Below, piece after piece: positions 35,693 to 44,028 of a stretch of 64,000 bases of DNA; the stretch's first letter is position 1, and each line of letters opens with the position of its first letter. This stretch comes from Roseitranquillus sp963709765 (GTDB lineage: Bacteria; Pseudomonadota; Alphaproteobacteria; Rhodobacterales; Rhodobacteraceae), in contig CAVPXL010000001.1 of assembly GCA_963709765.1 (NCBI GenBank), forward strand, positions 248,001 through 312,000. The letters run 5' to 3'. The notes under the pieces are model-generated. The model did not search any database and was not told the origin of the DNA. It saw only the letters and a program-made list of their open reading frames with translations. The position numbers and the translations under genes are program-made.

Positions 35693-37099
35693 ATGACGCT
35701 ACACCGCTACCCCCGCGACATGCACGGCCACGGCGAAACTCCTCCCGAGGCGGACTGGCCCGACGGCGCACGGATCGCCGTTCAGTTCGTGCTGAACTAC
35801 GAGGAAGGCGGCGAGAACAACGTCCTCCACGATGACGCCGCGTCGGAGGCGTTCCTCAGCGAGATCGTCGGTGCGCAGGCCTGGCCGGGCCAACGGCACT
35901 GGAACATGGAATCGATCTATGAATATGGCGCTCGGGCGGGGTTCTGGCGCCTGCACAGGCTGTTCACCGGGGCGGGCGTGCCGTTGACTGTCTTCGGCGT
36001 GGCGACGGCGCTGGCGCGCTCGCCCGATCAGGTCCGCGCCATGAAGCAGGCCGATTGGGAGATTGCCAGTCACGGCCTGAAATGGATCGAATACAAGGAC
36101 GTGGACGAGGTCGAGGAACGTGCGCAGATGGAGGAGGCGATCCGCCTGCACCACGCGGTGACGGGCGCACGGCCGCGTGGCTGGTACACTGGCCGCTGCT
36201 CGGACAACACGGTACGGCTGGCGGCGGAATACGGCTTCGACTGGGTCTCCGACAGCTACGCCGACGACCTGCCCTACTGGGTGCATTTCGGCGATCTGGA
36301 CCAACTGGTCGTGCCCTACACGCTCGACGCGAACGACATGCGCTTCGCGACGCCGCAGGGATTCAATTCGGGCGACCAGTTCGAGGCCTATCTGCGCGAC
36401 AGCTTCGACTGTCTCCTTGCCGAAGGCGGGCGGATGATGTCCGTGGGCCTGCATTGCCGGCTCGCCGGGCGGCCCGGACGCGTCATGGCGCTGAAGCGGT
36501 TCATCGACTACGCGGCTGGGCATGAGGGCGTCTGGTTCGCCCGCCGCGGCGAGATCGCGCGGCACTGGCACGAGCGTCATCCTCCGGTTCGAACGGAGCG
36601 CCCCTCCTCGATGGAAAAGGACACCTTCGTCGGGGCCTACGGTGGAGTATTCGAGCATTCCGCATGGATCGCGGACAAGGCGTGGGAACTGGAGCTCGGC
36701 CCCGCACACGACACGGCGACGGGTCTGCATTCGGCGTTGACACGGGTATTCCGGCAGGCCGGAACCGAACGGCGCATGGCCGTGCTGCGCGCGCATCCGG
36801 ATCTGGCCGGCAAGCTCGCGGCGGCGAAACGGCTGACCGCCGACAGCACCGCCGAGCAGTCGTCGGCGGGTCTCGACGCGCTCACAGACGCGGAGCGCGA
36901 GACCTTCGAGCGGCTGAACTCGGCCTACACGGAGAAGTTCGGATTTCCCTTCATCATCGCCGTGCGCGACCACGACAAGGCGGGCATCCTCGCCGCCTTC
37001 GAGCGGCGGCTGCAGAACGACCGCTCGGCCGAGTTCGCCGAGGCCTGCCGCCAGGTCGAGCGTATCGCGGAAGTGCGGCTGCAGGCGATGCTGCCGTGA
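35693..37099 (+). CDS. puuE: Fusion of allantoinase PuuE and OHCU decarboxylase
   Basis: A 468-residue two-domain protein starting at ATG 35693. Residues 1-300 are a polysaccharide-deacetylase-like PuuE allantoinase ('RYPRDMHGHGETPPEADWPDGA' type opening; 'WNMESIYEYG', 'EIASHGLKWI'). Residues 307-468 are the OHCU decarboxylase, with catalytic histidine H322 in 'VFEHSAW' and 'LRAHPDLAGKLA'. The decarboxylase makes S-allantoin from OHCU and the allantoinase opens it to allantoate, so consecutive steps are joined, though the domain order is reversed. A GTGA overlap couples it to allA. Confidence 0.92.
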   Translation: MTLHRYPRDMHGHGETPPEADWPDGARIAVQFVLNYEEGGENNVLHDDAASEAFLSEIVGAQAWPGQRHWNMESIYEYGARAGFWRLHRLFTGAGVPLTVFGVATALARSPDQVRAMKQADWEIASHGLKWIEYKDVDEVEERAQMEEAIRLHHAVTGARPRGWYTGRCSDNTVRLAAEYGFDWVSDSYADDLPYWVHFGDLDQLVVPYTLDANDMRFATPQGFNSGDQFEAYLRDSFDCLLAEGGRMMSVGLHCRLAGRPGRVMALKRFIDYAAGHEGVWFARRGEIARHWHERHPPVRTERPSSMEKDTFVGAYGGVFEHSAWIADKAWELELGPAHDTATGLHSALTRVFRQAGTERRMAVLRAHPDLAGKLAAAKRLTADSTAEQSSAGLDALTDAERETFERLNSAYTEKFGFPFIIAVRDHDKAGILAAFERRLQNDRSAEFAEACRQVERIAEVRLQAMLP

Positions 37100-37584
37100 A
37101 CCGGACCATTGCCACGCAACCGCTGGCGGCCGCGACTTTCGAGCCCTTCGGCGACGTACTCGACACCGGGGGCGCGCCGGACCGGATCATCAATGCCGGT
37201 CTCTGCGGACGCTGGCACGACCGGGCGCGGCTCGATTTCGGTGATGGGCAGGCGGGCATCAGCCTGTTTCGCGCCGAGCCGCGCGCCCTGCCCTACAGCT
37301 TCGATCTGCTGGAGCGGCATCCCCTCGGCAGCCAGGCCTTCCTGCCGATGAGCGAACACGCATTCCTGGTCATTGTGGCGCCAGACGAGGGTGGCCGTCC
37401 CGGCGACCCCCTCGCCTTCATCACGGCCCCGGATCAGGGGGTGAACCTGCTGCGGGGCACGTGGCACGGGGTGCTCACGCCCCTGCAAGCGCCGGGCCTC
37501 TTCGCCGTGGTGGACCGGATCGGCGCGGGGGCAAATCTCGAGGAGGTGCGCCTGCCCGCGCCGCTGACTGTGGTCGGCGAATGA
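37096..37584 (+). CDS. allA: Ureidoglycolate lyase
   Basis: A 162-residue cupin-like enzyme from GTG 37096, which overlaps the puuE-decarboxylase stop. Conserved stretches are 'FEPFGDVLDTGG' near the start, 'HPLGSQAFLPMS' and 'GTWHGVLTPL'. It releases urea and glyoxylate from ureidoglycolate, the last step of allantoin breakdown. It converges with the aminohydrolase gene 12 bases downstream, with no evident room for a long terminator. Confidence 0.92.
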   Translation: MNRTIATQPLAAATFEPFGDVLDTGGAPDRIINAGLCGRWHDRARLDFGDGQAGISLFRAEPRALPYSFDLLERHPLGSQAFLPMSEHAFLVIVAPDEGGRPGDPLAFITAPDQGVNLLRGTWHGVLTPLQAPGLFAVVDRIGAGANLEEVRLPAPLTVVGE

Positions 37585-37596
37585 GGCGCCAGCCTC

Positions 37597-38406
37597 TCAG
37601 CGCAGCCGCGGGTGGCGATTGACGTCCTTGTAGAGCAGATAGCGAAACGGCTCCGGACCCCCGGCGTAGCAGGCTTGCGGGCAGAAGGCGCGCAACCACA
37701 GGAAGTCGCCCGCCTCCACTTCCACCCAGTCGCCGTTCAGCCGGTAGACCGCCTTACCCTGCAACACGAAGATGCCATGTTCCATCACGTGGGTTTCGGC
37801 AAACGGGATCACCGCCCCCGGCGCGAAGTTCACCAGATTGAGATGCATGTCGTGGGCAAGATCGCTCGTGTCCACGAACCGCTGCGTCGCCCAGCGCCCT
37901 TCGGTCCCGGGCATCGGGTCGGGCGCAACGTCATTTTCCTGCGCGACAAAGGCATGGGGTGCGTCGATCCCCGGCACCGCCTCGTAGGCCTTGCGCACCC
38001 AATGGACGCAGGCCTGAGCCTCGGCCCGGAGAGACCACTCATTGCCTGGCGGCAGATAGGCGTATCCGCCCGGTTCCAGTTCGTGTCGCACGCCGCCGGT
38101 CTTCAGGATCAGGCGGCCCGCCGTCACGAACAGCACGCCCTCAGCTGCCGGGTCGGGCTCGGGCCGCTCAGCGCCGCCCCCTGGCGCGATGTCGAGGATC
38201 GCCCAGCTGAACGTCTCGGCAAACCCCGAGAGCGGCCGGGCCAGGATCCAGGCCCGGGTAAGCTCCCATCCCGGCAGCAGGCTGGTCACGATGTCGCGCA
38301 TCGTGCTCTTCGGGATGACGGCATATGCGTCGGTGAAAATGGCGCGGCCGGTCAGCAGCGCCTCCTGCCCCGGCAGGCCGCCGGGCGGCGTGGCGTAATG
38401 TGTCAT
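37597..38406 (-). CDS. (S)-ureidoglycine aminohydrolase, bicupin
   Basis: A 269-residue protein with two cupin barrels; the second carries 'PFAETHVMEHGIFVLQGKAVYRL', whose histidines and glutamates bind manganese. It releases ammonia from ureidoglycine to give ureidoglycolate for AllA, so it acts just before AllA. Allantoate amidohydrolase, needed to feed it, is not in this window. The gene lies on the opposite strand to allA, tail to tail, and behind two hairpins that separate it from lpdA. Confidence 0.88.
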   Translation of the reverse strand: MTHYATPPGGLPGQEALLTGRAIFTDAYAVIPKSTMRDIVTSLLPGWELTRAWILARPLSGFAETFSWAILDIAPGGGAERPEPDPAAEGVLFVTAGRLILKTGGVRHELEPGGYAYLPPGNEWSLRAEAQACVHWVRKAYEAVPGIDAPHAFVAQENDVAPDPMPGTEGRWATQRFVDTSDLAHDMHLNLVNFAPGAVIPFAETHVMEHGIFVLQGKAVYRLNGDWVEVEAGDFLWLRAFCPQACYAGGPEPFRYLLYKDVNRHPRLR

Positions 38407-38468
38407 GCCCGGCTTCTAGACCGCAGGACGAAGGAATGAAAAGCGCCGTCGACGGCCCGCGCCCACCG

Positions 38469-38488
38469 CTCCGCCCCCCTGGGCGGAG
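38469..38488 (-). terminator. Hairpin between lpdA and the aminohydrolase gene
   Basis: Perfect stem CTCCGCCC/GGGCGGAG with a four-base loop, 40 bases beyond the lpdA stop, near a second short stem GCGGC-TTC-GCCGC. No T-run, so a Rho-type or stabilising function is possible. Confidence 0.45.
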
Positions 38489-38527
38489 CCAGAAGACGCG
38501 CGGCGAAGCCGCTCCGCTTTGCCGGTC

Positions 38528-39922
38528 TCAGAAGTGGATTGCGCGGCCGTAGGCATCGAGAACCAACTCGTGCATCATCTCGCTCAGTGTCGGGTGCGGG
38601 AAAACCGTGTGCATCAGGTCCTCCTCGGTGGTCTCCAGCTGCCGGCCGACAATGTATCCCTGAATGAGCTCCGTCACCTCGGCGCCGATCATGTGTGCGC
38701 CGAGCAATTCGCCCGTCTTGGCGTCGAACACCGTTTTCACCATCCCCTCCTGCTCACCCAGCGCGATGGCCTTGCCGTTGCCGATGAACGGGAAATGTCC
38801 GACCTTGACCTCGTGGCCCTTCTCCTTGGCCTGCGCCTCGGTCCAGCCGACGCTCGCGACCTGCGGGTAGCAGTAGGTGCAGCCCGCGATGGATTCGGCC
38901 TTCACCGGGTGCACGTCGTTCCTGCCCGCGATCAGTTCGGCCACCATCACGCCCTCGTGGCTGGCCTTGTGGGCGAGCCACGGTGCGCCGGCCACATCGC
39001 CGATGGCGTAAAGCCCCTCGACCCCGGTGCGACAGTATTCATCCGTCACCACATGGGTCTTCTCGACCTTCACGCCCATCTTCTCGAGGCCCAGATCCTC
39101 CACATTGCCGACGATGCCGACGGCCGAGATCACGGTGTCGAACTCATGGCTCTCGGTCTTGCCGCCGCTCTCGATCTGCGCGGTCACCACGTCTTCCTTG
39201 CGGTCGAGCGACTTCACGATCGCCTTCTGCAGGATCTTCATGCCCTGCTTCTCGAACTGCTTCTTGGCAAACGCGCTGATTTCGGCGTCCTCGATCGGCA
39301 GGATGCGGTCCATGACTTCGACCACCGTCGTTTCGGCGCCAAGCGTGTTGTAGAAACTCGCGAACTCGATGCCGATGGCACCCGATCCGATCACCAGCAG
39401 TCTCTTGGGCATGTGCGGCGGCTGCAGCGCGTGTTTGTAGTTCCAGACGCGCTTGCCGTCGGGCTCCAGGCCCGGCAACGCGCGCGCGCGCGCGCCCGTG
39501 GCCAGAACGATGTTCTTGCCCGAAAGCTCTTCGCTGCCCTTGTCGGTCTCGACGCTGACCTTGCCCTTGCCGCTCAGCGTGGCCGCCCCCATCACGACCT
39601 TGACCTTGTTCTTCTTCATCAGGTGGCCGACGCCCGAGTTGAGCTGCTTGGCCACGCCGCGCGAGCGCTTGACCACGGCCTCCAGATCGTAGCCGATGCC
39701 TTCGGCCCTGAGCCCGAACTCCTTGGCGCGATGCATCAAGTGAAAGACCTCGGAGGAGCGCAGCAGCGCCTTGGTCGGAATGCAGCCCCAGTTGAGGCAG
39801 ATGCCTCCCATATGCTCGCGTTCGACGATCGCGACCTTCAGCCCCAGTTGTGCGCCGCGGATCGCGGCCACGTAACCTCCCGGCCCCGCCCCGATGACGA
39901 TCATGTCGTAGTTTTCGGCCAT
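38528..39922 (-). CDS. lpdA: Dihydrolipoyl dehydrogenase
   Basis: A 464-residue FAD disulfide reductase. FAD-binding 'VIGAGPGGYVAAIRGAQLG' is at residues 6-24 and the redox cysteine pair in 'GGICLNWGCIPTK' at about 40-50. The NAD motif 'VIGSGAIGIEFASFY' and the C-terminal dimer domain with 'HTVFPHPTLSE' (catalytic histidine) are complete. It is the E3 component of 2-oxoacid dehydrogenase complexes, but no E1 or E2 genes lie beside it, so it may serve one encoded elsewhere. The ATG follows GGAGGGGGAG. Confidence 0.95.
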   Translation of the reverse strand: MAENYDMIVIGAGPGGYVAAIRGAQLGLKVAIVEREHMGGICLNWGCIPTKALLRSSEVFHLMHRAKEFGLRAEGIGYDLEAVVKRSRGVAKQLNSGVGHLMKKNKVKVVMGAATLSGKGKVSVETDKGSEELSGKNIVLATGARARALPGLEPDGKRVWNYKHALQPPHMPKRLLVIGSGAIGIEFASFYNTLGAETTVVEVMDRILPIEDAEISAFAKKQFEKQGMKILQKAIVKSLDRKEDVVTAQIESGGKTESHEFDTVISAVGIVGNVEDLGLEKMGVKVEKTHVVTDEYCRTGVEGLYAIGDVAGAPWLAHKASHEGVMVAELIAGRNDVHPVKAESIAGCTYCYPQVASVGWTEAQAKEKGHEVKVGHFPFIGNGKAIALGEQEGMVKTVFDAKTGELLGAHMIGAEVTELIQGYIVGRQLETTEEDLMHTVFPHPTLSEMMHELVLDAYGRAIHF

Positions 39923-39987
39923 TTCAGCTCCCCCTCCGCTCGTCTTGTTGTGATATCGCCGATCCGCTCGCGAGACGTCGGCACGCC

Positions 39988-40131
39988 CTATGGCGAGCGG
40001 CTATTCATTGAGGTGACGACCAATCCGCCTGCGCCGATCAGCGCGATGAAGTATCCGACCGTACCGGCGGGGTTCGAACCGATCCCCGATCCGTCCGCTG
40101 TCTGCAGGCTCGGATCGTTCACGAGGAGCAC
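39988..40131 (-). CDS. Possible 47-residue membrane protein
   Basis: A GTG-started frame in the gap between the DUF924 gene and lpdA. It has a polar N-terminus and one hydrophobic helix 'GYFIALIGAGGLVVTSM' near the end, then a TAG. The overall pattern looks like a single-pass membrane peptide and third codon positions are GC-rich. No ribosome site or homologue is recognised, so this is tentative. Confidence 0.3.
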   Translation of the reverse strand: MLLVNDPSLQTADGSGIGSNPAGTVGYFIALIGAGGLVVTSMNSRSP

Positions 40132-40197
40132 AAATCTCCACGACGGGCATGAACATCCAGACCATCACTCCGGTCATCACAGCCCCGGCCCTTCCGT

Positions 40198-40791
40198 CTA
40201 CGTATCGGCTGCCGCCGCCTGGTCCATTTGCCGGACGATCGCGCCGTAGCCGCCGGCTTTCAGGAAGGCCGCTTCTGCCTGGGTCGTCTGTCGGCCAAGG
40301 GCCGCATTGCGGTGCGGGAACCGGCCAAAGCGGCGGATGACCTCGCGATGCGCCCGCGCGTGCAGCAGATTGCCTGATCCGGTCTCGGGCATCTGCAACA
40401 AAAACAGCCTGACACATTGGTCCTGGTCGGAAATGTTCTCTGAATGCATCAGCGCCAGGTAGAAGAACTGTCGCTCCGGTTCGCCGATCTTCTCGTCCCA
40501 GCCGAGCAGAATAGCCTTCTTGGCCGCCGCGCGAGCCATGGGGTCGGTGGCGAAGGCCCTCCCGTCGTCGTTGCGGAACATGTTGCGCGGGAATTGATCC
40601 AGCAGGATCACGTAGGCAAGCATCCCGCGCGGCCAAGCGAGCCAGTCGGCGTGCCCCCCCTCCTGCGCGGCTTCCCAGTCAGCGAGGAAAAGATCGCGGC
40701 AACTGGCGTCCACCGCGTCATCCTGCCGGTACCAGCCCGCGGGCCCCACCTCGTCGATCCAGAACCGCAGGATGTCGTCGGGATGCGTCAT
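40198..40791 (-). CDS. DUF924 family protein
   Basis: A 197-residue helical protein of the DUF924 family (TPR-like). It begins 'HPDDILRFWIDEVGPAGWY', followed by 'LDQFPRNMFRNDDGRAFATDP' and 'FFYLALMHSENISDQDQCV'. No activity is established. The gene is separate from its neighbours by about 60 bases on each side. The ATG has a GGGGCGAGG stretch upstream. Confidence 0.88.
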   Translation of the reverse strand: MTHPDDILRFWIDEVGPAGWYRQDDAVDASCRDLFLADWEAAQEGGHADWLAWPRGMLAYVILLDQFPRNMFRNDDGRAFATDPMARAAAKKAILLGWDEKIGEPERQFFYLALMHSENISDQDQCVRLFLLQMPETGSGNLLHARAHREVIRRFGRFPHRNAALGRQTTQAEAAFLKAGGYGAIVRQMDQAAAADT

Positions 40792-40860
40792 GCCTCGCCC
40801 CTTCCGCGCCGCTTTGCCGTCACGGTCCGAGCGTTGCGCAAAGCCTCGCGGGACGCAAGG

Positions 40861-42174
40861 TCAGGTCGGCCCGGCTTTTCCCTCATTTTCCTCATCCGCC
40901 TGCGCGCGCGCCTCGGCCGCGTGTTCCTCGGCGGCTTCCTCCACGTTTTCGGCATAGACCTCCTGCGCGGCCTCGAGCGCGACCCCGGTGGCGGAGAAGA
41001 AGACCGGCGCATAGCTGACGGTCTCGTCCACAGCCGTCGCCTCCCGCTGGGTCATCCGCCAGCCTGCGTATCCTGCCAGCGTCGCCATCAGCACAAAGAT
41101 CACACCGAAGAAGCCGCGCGGACCGACCTGACTCATGGCAGCCCCGAGGACGAGCGGCCCCAGCACCGCGCCTGCCCCGTTGATGAAGAGTAGCCCGCCC
41201 GAGGCGCCGGCCATGTCTTCGGGCTGCAGGTAGTCGTTGATGTAGGCCAGAAGCAGCGCGTAGAGCGGATTCGCCAATCCACCCACCATGAACCCTCCAA
41301 GGAGGAGGGCCGAGAAGCTCTCGGAGAAGAGGACCGCGAAAATCGCCGACACCGCCCCGAGCGCCGAGACCGCGATGATCAGCATGCGCCGGTCGATGCG
41401 ATCGCTCAACCAGCCGATCGGGAACTGCATCACCAGTCCGCCCACGTAGAATGAGGCGACGAAGGTCGAGATCTGCGCCACGTTCAGCCCGCGCAGCGAG
41501 CCGTAAACGGCCGACATGCCGAACATGGCGGCGAAGATTCCGCCGGTGAGAAACATGCCGACGCAGCCGGTCGGCGATGTGCGGAAGAGGCGCACGAATC
41601 CCATCGGCTTGGTGGTGCCGAATTCGGGCGACGGTGACGCGGTCAGGAGAATTGGAGCGAAGGCGATCGAGACGAGCACGCTGGGCACAATGAAAAGAAT
41701 GAAGCCCGACGGATCTCCGAACACCAGAATGTACTGGGCAGAGACGACTCCCAGCATCTGCACGACCATGTAGAGCGACAGCAGCATCCCGCGCGTCTGG
41801 TTCGTGGCCTGGTCATTCAGCCAGCTTTCGGCGGTGACGTAGACGCCGCAGAAGCAGAACCCGATCAGCGCCCGCAACAGGATCCACGCCCAGGGGTCGG
41901 TCATGGTCGGGTAGAGGATGAGCACCGCCGAGATAAAGGAGCCGAGCGCGGCGAAGACCCTGACATGGCCGACGCGCTGGATCATCGTCGGGGTCAGCCG
42001 CGAGCCGCCGAGAAAGCCGACGAAGTAAGCCGACATCACGAACGACATTTCGGTCGTCGAGAAGCCCTCGATGCCCCCCCGGATGCCGAGCAGCGTGCCC
42101 TGCAGGCCGTTGCCGATCATCAGAAAGAGCATTCCGAGCAGGAGTGCCCATGACGTGCCGAGAGCTTTGAGCAT
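40861..42174 (-). CDS. MFS transporter (YcaD/Fsr-like)
   Basis: A 437-residue protein with twelve membrane helices from the ATG at 42174, five bases after GGGAGGG. A conserved 'RVGHVRVFAALG' loop and 'GWLSDRIDRRMLI' mark the two six-helix halves of the major facilitator superfamily. The C-terminal about 35 residues are acidic (AENVEEAAEEHAAEARAQ...), a cytoplasmic tail not typical of the family. Substrate unknown. It lies alone between DUF924 and queA. Confidence 0.87.
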   Translation of the reverse strand: MLKALGTSWALLLGMLFLMIGNGLQGTLLGIRGGIEGFSTTEMSFVMSAYFVGFLGGSRLTPTMIQRVGHVRVFAALGSFISAVLILYPTMTDPWAWILLRALIGFCFCGVYVTAESWLNDQATNQTRGMLLSLYMVVQMLGVVSAQYILVFGDPSGFILFIVPSVLVSIAFAPILLTASPSPEFGTTKPMGFVRLFRTSPTGCVGMFLTGGIFAAMFGMSAVYGSLRGLNVAQISTFVASFYVGGLVMQFPIGWLSDRIDRRMLIIAVSALGAVSAIFAVLFSESFSALLLGGFMVGGLANPLYALLLAYINDYLQPEDMAGASGGLLFINGAGAVLGPLVLGAAMSQVGPRGFFGVIFVLMATLAGYAGWRMTQREATAVDETVSYAPVFFSATGVALEAAQEVYAENVEEAAEEHAAEARAQADEENEGKAGPT

Positions 42175-42231
42175 GGGAACCCTCCCTGTCCGACCCGCTC
42201 CCTTTAGCATCAGCCGCGGCCGGTGCCAGCC

Positions 42232-43287
42232 CTACTCGTCGGGCAGGAGCAAGGATGCGTCTCCGTAGGAGAAGAAGCGATAGCGTTCCGCGATGGCGTG
42301 GTCATAGACGCCGCGCATCCGCTCCACACCCATAAGCGCCGAGACCAGCATCATCAGGGTCGAGCGCGGCAGGTGAAAGTTCGTCATCAGCGCGTCGGCG
42401 GCCCGGAAGCGATAGCCGGGCCGGATGAAGATGTCGGTTTCGGCTGCGAAGGGTTCGACGGTTCCGTCGGGAGCGGCCGCGCTCTCGATCAGCCGCAGGG
42501 CGGTGGTGCCGACCGGAATGATGCGGCCGCCCGCGTCGCGGGTCTCGGCGATCTCGCGGGCCGCGGCTTCGGCGACCTCACCCCATTCGGCATGCATCTT
42601 GTGCTTCGAGACGTCGTCCGTCTTGACCGGCAGAAAGGTGCCGGCACCTACATGGAGGGTGACATGGCTGAAATCCACGCCGCGGGCCCGCAGCGCATCG
42701 AGAAGCGGCGCGTCGAAGTGGAGCGAGGCCGTCGGCGCAGCCACGGCCCCGCGACGGCGCGCCCAGACGGTCTGATAATCCTCGCGGTCGGCCTCGTCGG
42801 CGGCACGACGGGCCGCGATGTATGGCGGCAGCGGCATCGCCCCGGCCTGTGCCAGGGCCGCGTCGAACGCAGACGCTTCGAGGTTGAAGCGCAGATGTGC
42901 CGCGTCGTCGTCGCGGCCCACGAACTCGGCTTCCAGCCCGGCCGCGAACTCGATCCGCTCGCCCGTGCGGACCTTTCGCAACGGTTTGACCAGCGCCCGC
43001 CAGCCGCCGTCGGGATGCGGGTCGATCAGCGTGACCTCGATGCGCGCAACGCCCGTGCCATCGCGCGCCGCACGCAGGCGCCGCCCGGTCAGGCGCGCCG
43101 GGATGACCTTGGTGTCGTTGAGGACCAGCCGGTCTCCGGAACGCAGGAAACGGGGCAGATCGCTGACCTGCGCGTCCTCGGTCGTCCTCTGCCCCGCCAC
43201 CAGAAGCCGGGCCGAAGACCGCGGCCGCGCCGGGCGCACCGCGATCAGGTCTTCGGGGAGGTCGAAATCGAAGTCGGACAGTTTCAT
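42232..43287 (-). CDS. queA: tRNA preQ1(34) S-adenosylmethionine ribosyltransferase-isomerase
   Basis: A 351-residue enzyme that adds the ribosyl part of SAM to preQ1 at tRNA position 34, giving epoxyqueuosine. From ATG 43287 it opens 'MKLSDFDFDLPEDLIA', with conserved 'NDTKVIPARL', 'HVGAGTFLPVK' and 'NFHLPRSTLMMLVSA'. Together with tgt later in the window it covers two steps of queuosine modification. The ribosome site is weak. It diverges from the peroxiredoxin gene across about 95 bases. Confidence 0.94.
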   Translation of the reverse strand: MKLSDFDFDLPEDLIAVRPARPRSSARLLVAGQRTTEDAQVSDLPRFLRSGDRLVLNDTKVIPARLTGRRLRAARDGTGVARIEVTLIDPHPDGGWRALVKPLRKVRTGERIEFAAGLEAEFVGRDDDAAHLRFNLEASAFDAALAQAGAMPLPPYIAARRAADEADREDYQTVWARRRGAVAAPTASLHFDAPLLDALRARGVDFSHVTLHVGAGTFLPVKTDDVSKHKMHAEWGEVAEAAAREIAETRDAGGRIIPVGTTALRLIESAAAPDGTVEPFAAETDIFIRPGYRFRAADALMTNFHLPRSTLMMLVSALMGVERMRGVYDHAIAERYRFFSYGDASLLLPDE

Positions 43288-43383
43288 GCCGGGTGGGGTC
43301 CATTTCTTTCGTGACGCGGTACATCTTTTCCGCGCGCGGCGCCGTAGTAGAATGGGATGACGCCACTGGAAAGGAACCCGGCG

Positions 43384-43845
43384 ATGCTCGACAACGGACA
43401 GACCGCGCCCGACTTCACCCTGCCCCGCGACGGCGGCGGCGAGGTGTCGCTTCCGGATCATCGGGGCCATCCTGTGGTGCTGTATTTCTATCCCAAGGAC
43501 GACACGTCCGGCTGCACGAAGCAGGCGATCGCCTTCACCGAGTCGCTCGAGGCATTCACAGCGGCCGGCGTCGTGGTCCTCGGCATCAGCAAGGACAGCG
43601 TGGCGAAGCACGACAAGTTTCGCGACAAGCACGACCTGGGCGTGACGCTGCTTTCGGACGAGAGCAGCGATGTCTGCGAACGCTACGGGGTCTGGACCGA
43701 GAAGAGCATGTACGGAAAGACGTACATGGGAATCGAACGCACCACGTTCCTGATCGACGGCGAGGGCCGGATTCGTCGGATCTGGCGCAAGGTGAAGGTG
43801 CCGGGACACGCGGAAGAGGTGTTGGAAGCGCTGACTTCGCTTTGA
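43384..43845 (+). CDS. bcp: Peroxiredoxin, BCP/PrxQ type
   Basis: A 153-residue thioredoxin-fold peroxidase from ATG 43384, nine bases after AAAGGA; an earlier start at 43357 adds an unconserved tail. The active-site pattern 'YFYPKDDTSGCTKQA' holds the peroxidatic cysteine; the usual resolving cysteine five residues later is not present, so it is likely a one-cysteine form or resolves elsewhere (a cysteine lies in 'SDVCERYG'). It reduces peroxides with thioredoxin. It stands alone. Confidence 0.9.
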   Translation: MLDNGQTAPDFTLPRDGGGEVSLPDHRGHPVVLYFYPKDDTSGCTKQAIAFTESLEAFTAAGVVVLGISKDSVAKHDKFRDKHDLGVTLLSDESSDVCERYGVWTEKSMYGKTYMGIERTTFLIDGEGRIRRIWRKVKVPGHAEEVLEALTSL

Positions 43846-44028
43846 CCTGACCCGCGCCGACAGCCTGTCATCTCGGCAGATTCCCGCCGAAATCGTCCAC
43901 AAAAGGAAGAGTTACAGAGGATTGTTAACAAGTTCGTTGCCTGGCCAATATCCGAACGTTAATGCCTCGGACAAGCCGGACCCGTGGGGGTGGGACCGGC
44001 CATCAGAGGGGCAGATCGAGGCAGGCAC

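Noticed and set aside
40060..40095. 'GGTTCGAACCCCGCC' resembling a tRNA T-arm
   Set aside because: The rest of a tRNA is missing and the stem does not pair properly; not a tRNA or an obvious attachment site.
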